A stretch of DNA of 64,000 bases from Cryptomeria japonica (taxonomy: Eukaryota; Streptophyta; Pinopsida; Cupressales; Cupressaceae). The position numbers were made by a program, and so were the translations under genes. The notes beneath the pieces were generated by a model, which saw only the letters and a program-made list of their open reading frames with translations, did not search any database and was not told the DNA's origin. Each line of letters begins with the position of its first letter. The first letter of the stretch is position 1. This document shows, in pieces, positions 57,737 to 64,000 of this stretch. The stretch spans positions 309,330,450 to 309,394,449 of the forward strand of contig NC_081408.1 of NCBI RefSeq assembly GCF_030272615.1, written 5' to 3'.

Positions 57737-58509
57737 TGTAGACACCTAAAATTGTCATGTCTAATTAAATAAATATCTTTATTTATTTAATTATTTTAGC
57801 CTAATTCTTCTATTAATTAAATAAATCTTTATTTATTTAATTAATTCATTTATCCTCTTCTAGCCTTATTTCTTATTTAAATAAATACATTTATTTATTT
57901 AAATTATCCTTTTCTTAAATTAAATAAATATCTTATTTATTTAATTGATCCCACTTCTTCTATCAATTAAATAAATCTTTATTTATTTAATTAATTCATT
58001 AGCCTTTTCTACATATGACACATGTCATTCATCTCTTAATTCATACACTACCTACCCTCTCATTATTTTATTATTTCCTTTACCTACCCTCTAATCATAG
58101 CCGACCTCTTTTACACCTCTCAATCTTATCCCTCCATTTCTTACAGTGTCTTCTATATAAGGAGATGCTTCCTTCATTATCAAACACTGACTAATTCAAT
58201 TATGCATTTGACTACACTACGCCTTTTACATGTGATCCTACTTGCAACCACATTTCCGTTCTTTGTTGAGCTCTCGTGCACATAAAATCTGAGAGCAAAT
58301 ATATCAAGCAAGATCAATGGAGATAGGAAGAATGGAGATTCAAACCCTATTGGACATGTGATGGTATAATCTTTGTGATTTCATTTGATTTACATTGTCT
58401 TAGGTAATCTTCATATGTTATGGTGGATCTTTGTTGTTGTTAGGCTAGGGTTTTGTGGTTGAATTCATTTAGTCTTTCAATATTGTTGTTTCTATTTTCA
58501 CCATATACA
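57737..58509 (+). repeat. 3' LTR of Gypsy element
   Basis: TGTAGACACC...CCATATACA, 773 bp, the same length as the 5' LTR with scattered transitions. Confidence 0.95.
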
Positions 58510-58514
58510 GATTC

Positions 58515-59225
58515 CATTAAAATAAAAGGATGTATTTATGTAAAATGGATTTAAATAGTAATAGATAAAGTTTAGGCTTGATTGAAGAAAACAAAGGACT
58601 AAATTTGAGGATCAATTTTAGTTGGTGAAAATGGTTTGAGTATTAATGGATAAAGGTTAGGTTCTATTGAATCAAATTGAGGAAATTAGTACATGTGTTA
58701 TTATATAAAGGTTGTCATAATTGAAGTGGGTTCAAAAGTAAAGAGAAAAGGGTATATTTATATAAAATAGATTTAAATAGTAATAGATAAAGGTTAGGTT
58801 TTATTGAGTAAAGAAAAGGAGTTGAATCTAGGGTATTGGTACATGTGTTATTATATATAGGTCATCATAATTGAAGTGGGTTCAAAAGTTAAGAGAAAAA
58901 GTTGTGTCTAGGTAAAATGGGTTTAAATAGTAATATATAAAGGTTATATTGAGTTGAATAGGTAGGATATTAATACATGTGTTATTATATAAAGCTTTCC
59001 ATAATTAGAGTGGGTTCAAAAGTTAAGAGAAATGGACGTGTTTTGTAAAATGGATTTATATATTAATAGGTAAAGGTTCAATTCTTTGAGTTGAATCTAG
59101 GATATTAGTTCATGTGTAATTATATAAAGGTCATTGTAATTGAAATGCATTAGAAAGTTAAGAGAAAAGGGTGTGTTTATAGGTGTTAGGCGATATCCAA
59201 CAGTCTTGAGTCAAACTCCATTTAT
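58515..59225 (+). repeat. Continuation of tandem repeat B
   Basis: The same TTTAAATAGTAATAGATAAA and GGATCAATTTTAGTTGGTG phrases as 44330-45634. Confidence 0.8.
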
Positions 59226-59299
59226 AATTGGACCTCAAAAATAGTGTAGGAAATGGAAACTAATTTTTCTGTAGTCTGTGATATTGGTCAATCTATTTC

Positions 59300-59395
59300 T
59301 GAGTCATTGGATATCTTATAGTATATATGGTACTACCCTACACTCCATGTAGGAGTCACCTAACTATGCTACAAATGAAAGGTACATACCATATC
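59300..59395 (+). repeat. Outlying copy of tandem repeat A
   Basis: Contains TATAGTATATATGGTACTACC and TGTAGGAGTCACCTAACTATGCTACAAATG, matching the 43780-44300 unit. 59395-59655 has no gene. Confidence 0.7.
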
Positions 59396-60005
59396 ATTGT
59401 TGAATTTGACCTTATAACCTCTCTTTCAAAAATTAAGATTAGTTACTAAGAATAAATTTAAATAATAATAGCTAAATATAAAGTTTAATTTTATTTTTTA
59501 AAAGGAATAAAATAAAACATCAAGATTAATTCATGGAAAAGAGTTTAAGTAGTAAAAGATAAAAGTACAAGCTGAAGGACTTTAGCTACCCCTATTCCTT
59601 GATCTCCTGTTTGAATTTTTAAACCTTGAAAGTAAATGATAAAAAGCTTGATGAGATTAACTTCAAATATATATTTTTTCGATCGGTAAAGGCAAAGCCA
59701 GATTTGTATTAATTTGTTTAAATACATAGGTTAATCACTGAATTCCAAGACAATCAAAAAATGCCTTCTCTTAGAGAGCACAAAGATCCCACCAAGAGCT
59801 GAAGACCTTTAAGTTTATGGTTTAGTCATTTTTTCTAAGCCATCAAAAGTTTAATAGTCTAGGAAAAGCAAATAGACTATTAACGATAACGACAAGTTTC
59901 CAACTGCCTAGATCCAGAGTTTTTAAACATGAAAATTAAAACCTAATAGAAATATACAGATATAATTGAGTATCCAGTAATCAAAATGAAATATCAACAG
60001 AAAGC

Positions 60006-60758
60006 CTAGCTTGAAGAGGGGAGGTCGGGTTGTGGCGGCTGCTTCCTAGGACGACCTCGACCTCTGCTTGCTGATATGCCCTAGCCACGACCAATGCTCC
60101 TTTGACCTCTACTCAAGCCACCTTTGCAACTCTGCTCTGGTTTTGGCTCTGCTTCTGCAACATTCGTAGGCAAGATTTCATTCAGCCTTGCAAATTGGAA
60201 AAGAACCTCCTCTTTTCCTTGAGCCTCTGGGTCGTCTCCTAAGAATCTCCACTTGAGGTAGCTCAGTCCTGCACTAGCAAACACTCTATGCCTATCCAAT
60301 TCTTTACCCTTCAGGTCTAGTAGGAATGGGTAGAAATTGATAAGTTCTCCATGGGCATTAAAGAGAATTCGGTCGCTTGGTCTGGGCACACCAGAGTCAT
60401 GGAGGGCCTTATTCAATACTTCTTGAAATTCTTGAAGAATTTCCACTGGAAAGAGTTCCTTGGTGAGATTCCAAACCAATTGTTTGGGTAGCTTCTGGTC
60501 CAGCAAAGACGCCATGAATCTGGAGGAGATACTGGTGTTATCCCCGCTCAAATGAGTGCTACCCATAATCAATTTGACTGCGAGTAGAACTGGAGGGTCC
60601 GCATGGATAAGGAGACATTTGAGTCTCAAATCTGATATCCTTTTGAAAGAAACCTGGCGAGTAGAGGCACTTCATGAGATAGGAGTGTCTGCACCGAAGC
60701 AAGAGACAGGCCTAGGGTAGACACTCATAATGAAACTGAACGGGGGCTCAGAAGACAT
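60006..60758 (-). pseudogene. Extra AT-hook ORF at the 3' side of the LINE
   Basis: ATG 60758 (MSSEPPFSFIMSVYPRP) to TAG 60006, about 250 codons in a single frame with two stops (60672 TGA and 60078 TAG). The middle is a compact domain of unknown family (landmarks LLIHADPPVLLAVKLIMGST, LFPVEILQEFQEVLNKAL, GLSYLKWRFLGDDPEA). The C-terminus is Gly/Arg-rich and ends in SRGRGRPRKQPPPQ, a canonical AT-hook (RGRPRK) that binds AT-rich minor groove. It lies downstream of RNase H and inside the target duplication. It may be a LINE accessory ORF or host sequence carried along by 3' transduction. Confidence 0.55.
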
Positions 60759-61280
60759 GGTAACCGAGATAGAGGATAGGCGAGAAGGGAAACCAAAGAT
60801 GAAAACCAGAGGTTGCCAGAAGAAAATAAGGAAGCGAGAAGAGGATGCTTCTACAAGAAGACGGGCACACGACTCGACAAGCAATAATGGGGATTAGAGG
60901 GCAATAAAGGCTCGCGCGAAGGTGGTGGAGATTAAATGCCCAAATCAATCCAAATCTACTCAAGTGTAGAGGGAAAGATTAACCTGCGGACAACTCATGC
61001 AAAGGACTAAGTGGCGACGCTCGCGAGTTGGAGCTTCGTGACTCCCATTTTTGTGTAGACGATTTGTTAGCTAAGCTAAACCGGGCCCACCTTGCACCCC
61101 AAGTTTAACTGAGTGCTTTATTTGAAAAGAAAAATAGTCGTTGGGGTCAAACACCAAAAGGAGAGCGGATAAAAAATGTTTAAATTTGATTTTTGCAAAC
61201 CGCCAATCTGCTAGCAAGAAGCATCCCGAACCTTGTCTGAGCAAGTCTTGTTAGCTTGCCCATTCTAGATTAACAATAGG

Positions 61281-63641
61281 CTAAAAGCCCTGAGACCACC
61301 AGTGAACAAAAGTGCCTTGAGCTGTTGTTTTTGATGAGGCATCTGCCACTTCATTTGCTTCTCTGTAGATATGTTTTGCCTCGAAGTGTTCAAGACTGTT
61401 CAAGTTTTCTAGGATTCTTTCCAATAAGGCTTGAAGCCTCCAGTTGGGGGTTTTCTTCTTCCTTATAGCATTAATTGCTATCTCCAAGTCTCTTTCCACT
61501 GAAACATTTTTGAGGCCATGGTTGATGCAGTCTTTCAAGCCTAGTAGTAGAGCAGTAAACTTTGCTATGTTATTGGTGTCTGGAGGGATTGGTTTTGTCA
61601 TTTTCCCGATAATTGCTCCTGTTTGGTCTCTGATAACATAGCCTATTCTAGAAGGGCCAGGATTGCCTTTGGAAGCCCCATCAAAGTTCAATTTCACCCA
61701 ATCTGGCTTTGGAGGGGACCAGACAACATCTTTTCTTTCATTGGTTTTAAGGCGAGAAAAGGAGGGAATAATGATTCCTTGCCATTTTTGACTAATTTTC
61801 TTATCCCATGAAGAGAAAACTTTAGGCTGATCTAAAGAGAAGGTTGTTTTGCTATTGATTGAGTCCACTATTGCCGATTCTATTGAATTTAGAATTGATT
61901 CCTGATTTCTAGCTTTACCTTCAAATAGCCTGTGGTTCCTTTCTTTCCATATTTCCCAAATTAAGCATGATGGAGACACTTCCATAATTTGGCTCAGCGA
62001 GCTCTCCTTTGTATGCAGGGGCCAACTTTGGAATAGAGGCTTGATTTCATTCGGTAAGGCTAGGATCAACTCCAATTTTGCACAGAGCCATCTCCAACAT
62101 TTGAAAGCAAAAGGGCAATTCAAGAGGAGATGGTCCACTGACTCTAATTGGGCTTTACACAGTATGCATCTTGAAGGTCCTTCATAACCCATTCTTGTGA
62201 ACTTATCTGCAGTTAGAATTTTTTTTTTGACTGCCAACCATGCAAAGATGCCCGCTTTCGATATGACTTTGGAGCTCCAAAATATCTTCAGAGGGATATT
62301 GTGATTGTTGTGCTCTACAAGGCTGACAAGAATTCTGTATCCATCTTTTGAGTTATACTGTCTTGTTTTGGAAGGCGCCCAAATGAGAGAATCTTCTCCT
62401 CTTCTGGGGCTCATGTTTCTCGCCTCTAAGTGACCTAAGAGTTCATCTAGATCCTCCCTAGGAATCGGCAGGCCCTCCATTGATTTCCACTTCTAGCTTT
62501 GTGGATTCGATATATCAACCATTTCCAGATAGTCTCTAACTCTGGAGCCCCAATTCTGTTTGAACCAGTTTTCAATGGCAGGGATATGAATTAGATTTGC
62601 CAGGGGTGGATAACCACCCCAGGAGTCTTCCCAGAATAAGCTTGCTGAGCCCTCATGAATATCCCAAGAAATCGAGTTTGAGATCAAATTTCTGCAAGAG
62701 ATGATGAAGTTCCATATTCTTGATCCTTTAGGGAAAGTACCTGTTCAGAGGATGTTAAGATGATTCTGATCTGGGAGATACTTTGTTGCCAGCATTCTGA
62801 CCCAACAGGCACTTGGGTTTTTGATGAATTTCCATACTAGTTTAGCCCCCAAGGCTATGTTTTGTAAGTTAAAGTCCTTGATGCCTAAGCCGCCCATTGG
62901 TCTAGGCTTAATAATTTTATCCCAGGCTATTAGTGCGATCTTATGCTTCTCTTCAGTGTTTTGCCAAAAGAAACTTCTCATCTTCTTGATAATGAAGGAA
63001 TTGGCACTAGATGTTAAGGATAGAATAGATAATAGATAAGTTGGCAAGGCTGGGATCACTGCTTGAATCATGACTAGTCTTCCCACCCAAGACAACCATT
63101 TTCCCTTCCAGGCATTTGCACTTCTTTCAACTTTGATTTTTAGGGGATCTCAGAGTTTAGAGTTCCTTAGGCCTCTGTCTATTGGAATGCCCAAATAGGT
63201 ACATGGGAGATTTCCTTCTTTGCAATTTAAAATTCTCAGAATTTTGGTCTGTAATGAATTTGAGGTTGTGAAGAAGAAAACTTTAGTTTTATCCTTGTTT
63301 CTTAATTGACCTGAAGCCCTACCATACATCTCTAGAATCTGATTAAGGTGTTTGGCTTCCTTAACATTTGCTACCCCCAAGATGAAATTGTCATCTACAA
63401 ACTGCTGATGGGTAACTAAAAAGTATTTAGTTATTTTGACTCCCTCTAACTTTTGGTTGGCATGACTAGCTTTGATGGCCCTTCCCAGAGCCTCCCCCAT
63501 TATTATATACAAGAAAGGAGAGAGGGGGTCCCCATGCCTAATACCCCTTGAAGAAGAGAAAAAACCCGCTGGTTTTCCATTAACCAGTATTGAGAATTTG
63601 GCCGTTGAGATGCACTCAAATACCCAATTTATCCATTGCGT
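61281..63641 (-). pseudogene. LINE ORF2 C-terminal part: RT, zinc-binding region, RNase H
   Basis: All in one frame with three stops (63150 TGA, 62745 TGA, 62493 TAG), each one transition from TGG or CGA. RT landmarks: FSILVNGKPAGFF, SRGIRHGDPLSPFLY, the catalytic FVDDN box (near 63395, the two Asp kept), CTYLGIPI, then WVGRLVMIQAVIPALPTYLL and GGLGIKDFNLQN. After RT comes a zf-RVT segment (WLAVKKKILTADKF, CILCKAQLESVDHLLLNC), then RNase H (WVKLNFDGASKGNPGPSRIG, ERDLEIAINAI, HIYREANEVAD). The N-terminal endonuclease and first half of RT are missing. Confidence 0.9.
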
Positions 63642-63658
63642 ATTAACTTCAAATATAT

Positions 63659-64000
63659 TACTTAAACTAAAAGCCTGTTGAGATTTACTCATCGCCGTAC
63701 CTGTGTGAATTGTCATCGGCCTCTAGAGAAAAGGTGTATCATAAAAGAGATTTTGCGATTGGCGAACTCCGACAGAAGCTCAAATCACCAAATCTGTCCT
63801 CCAAACATCTTTTCTTTAGCACCTTCTTTCTTTTGTGTTGAAGAATTATACAAAAACAAAAACACTTTGAGCCATCTTTTTGCCAGTCAAAGACAGCGTT
63901 ATGGAGACTAAAAACAAGCTGGCCAGATATAATATGACTAAAACTGTCATCATTAAAACATAATCTTTATCAAACTGATCCAAAAGAAGCCATAGAAATG
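63659..64000. other. Right flank of LINE, no clear gene
   Basis: On the minus strand it joins the 59655 side to give an ATG-started frame across the insertion site (TIHTGTAMSKSQQAFSL...), but no family is recognised. Confidence 0.35.

Larger units (their letters stand above)
45635..58509 (+). mobile_element. Ty3/Gypsy retrotransposon with antisense plant mobile domain gene
   Basis: 5' LTR 45635-46407 and 3' LTR 57737-58509 (773 bp each, about 18 differences by eye), a perfect GATTC duplication, a PBS-like site at 46410 (TGGCACGCCCGGTGGGAC), and a purine tract ending 57736. The plus-strand frame 48688-52800 encodes gag, aspartic protease and then, directly, the integrase C-terminus; RT, RNase H and integrase core are missing. 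The 3' third holds an antisense PMD gene (57387-54549). The protease sequence and antisense extra gene fit the Ogre/Tat/Athila side of Gypsy. It must be non-autonomous. Confidence 0.92.
59656..63658 (-). mobile_element. 5'-truncated L1-type LINE with 17-bp target duplication
   Basis: ATTAACTTCAAATATAT occurs at 59656-59672 and 63642-63658. The minus-strand LINE lies between (63641 to 59673) and begins abruptly in mid-RT, typical 5' truncation. Its 3' end at 59673 shows only a six-base A tail. ORF2 occupies 63641-61281 and an extra ORF with an AT-hook 60758-60006. The long identical duplication is diagnostic of target-primed insertion. Confidence 0.9.

Overview
This window looks like nuclear DNA of a land plant, most likely a gymnosperm (conifer-type). 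It is almost wholly nested transposable elements. The evidence is primer-binding sites matching plant initiator-Met tRNA, a plant mobile domain (PMD) gene (a land-plant family), Ty3/Gypsy and Copia-type gag genes, an L1-type LINE, GT-AG introns and very low gene density. The conifer assignment is inference. No bacterial, organellar, CRISPR or rRNA/tRNA gene content was seen.

Layout. 26-10462: a degenerate short-LTR element. Its 5' primer-binding site is split by an LTR remnant (215-1974, TSD ACATG). A solo LTR (3411-4584) sits inside an array of the word AAGTCCGCC. Inside lies a broken gene of about 1,075 codons (5923-9152) of a family I do not recognise. 10890-12190: Gypsy gag remnant on the minus strand. 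12651-18010: scattered gene-like scraps (possible NLR P-loop fragment, unidentified duplicated exon-like piece, Gypsy integrase remnant). 18962-19337: two phase-matched exons of a host gene with a mitochondrial-type presequence, probably an organellar release factor 1. 19762-27383: a complete non-autonomous LTR retrotransposon (TSD GGATG) with a four-zinc-knuckle gag and a second long ORF but no pol, inserted in a LINE-type RNase H fragment.

28417-40844: a 12.4-kb DNA transposon with matching terminal inverted repeats, 4-bp AATT flanks, subterminal 20-bp palindromes, a decayed DDE-like transposase gene (+), a large CT microsatellite, a ~350-bp satellite and a nearly intact nine-exon accessory gene (-). 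40849-45634 and 58515-59655: AT-rich host DNA with several tandem repeats. Into these is inserted 45635-58509, a Gypsy element (773-bp LTRs, TSD GATTC). Its gag-protease frame runs straight into the integrase C-terminus (RT, RNase H and integrase core absent), and it carries an antisense PMD gene with its own TATA box and intron. 59673-63641: a 5'-truncated LINE (17-bp TSD) on the minus strand with an extra AT-hook ORF downstream of RNase H.

Common themes. Three of the large elements carry a host-unrelated accessory gene (5923-9152, 22675-25933, PMD), and the DNA transposon carries a fourth (37610-40368). Several carry their own short, many-times-repeated signature word in leaders, LTRs or subterminal DNA (AAGTCCGCC, ACCGGT, GCGTCTGTG, a CCCGTACGGG palindrome). 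Most in-frame stops examined are explained by single C-to-T or G-to-A changes, as expected from decay of methylated DNA.
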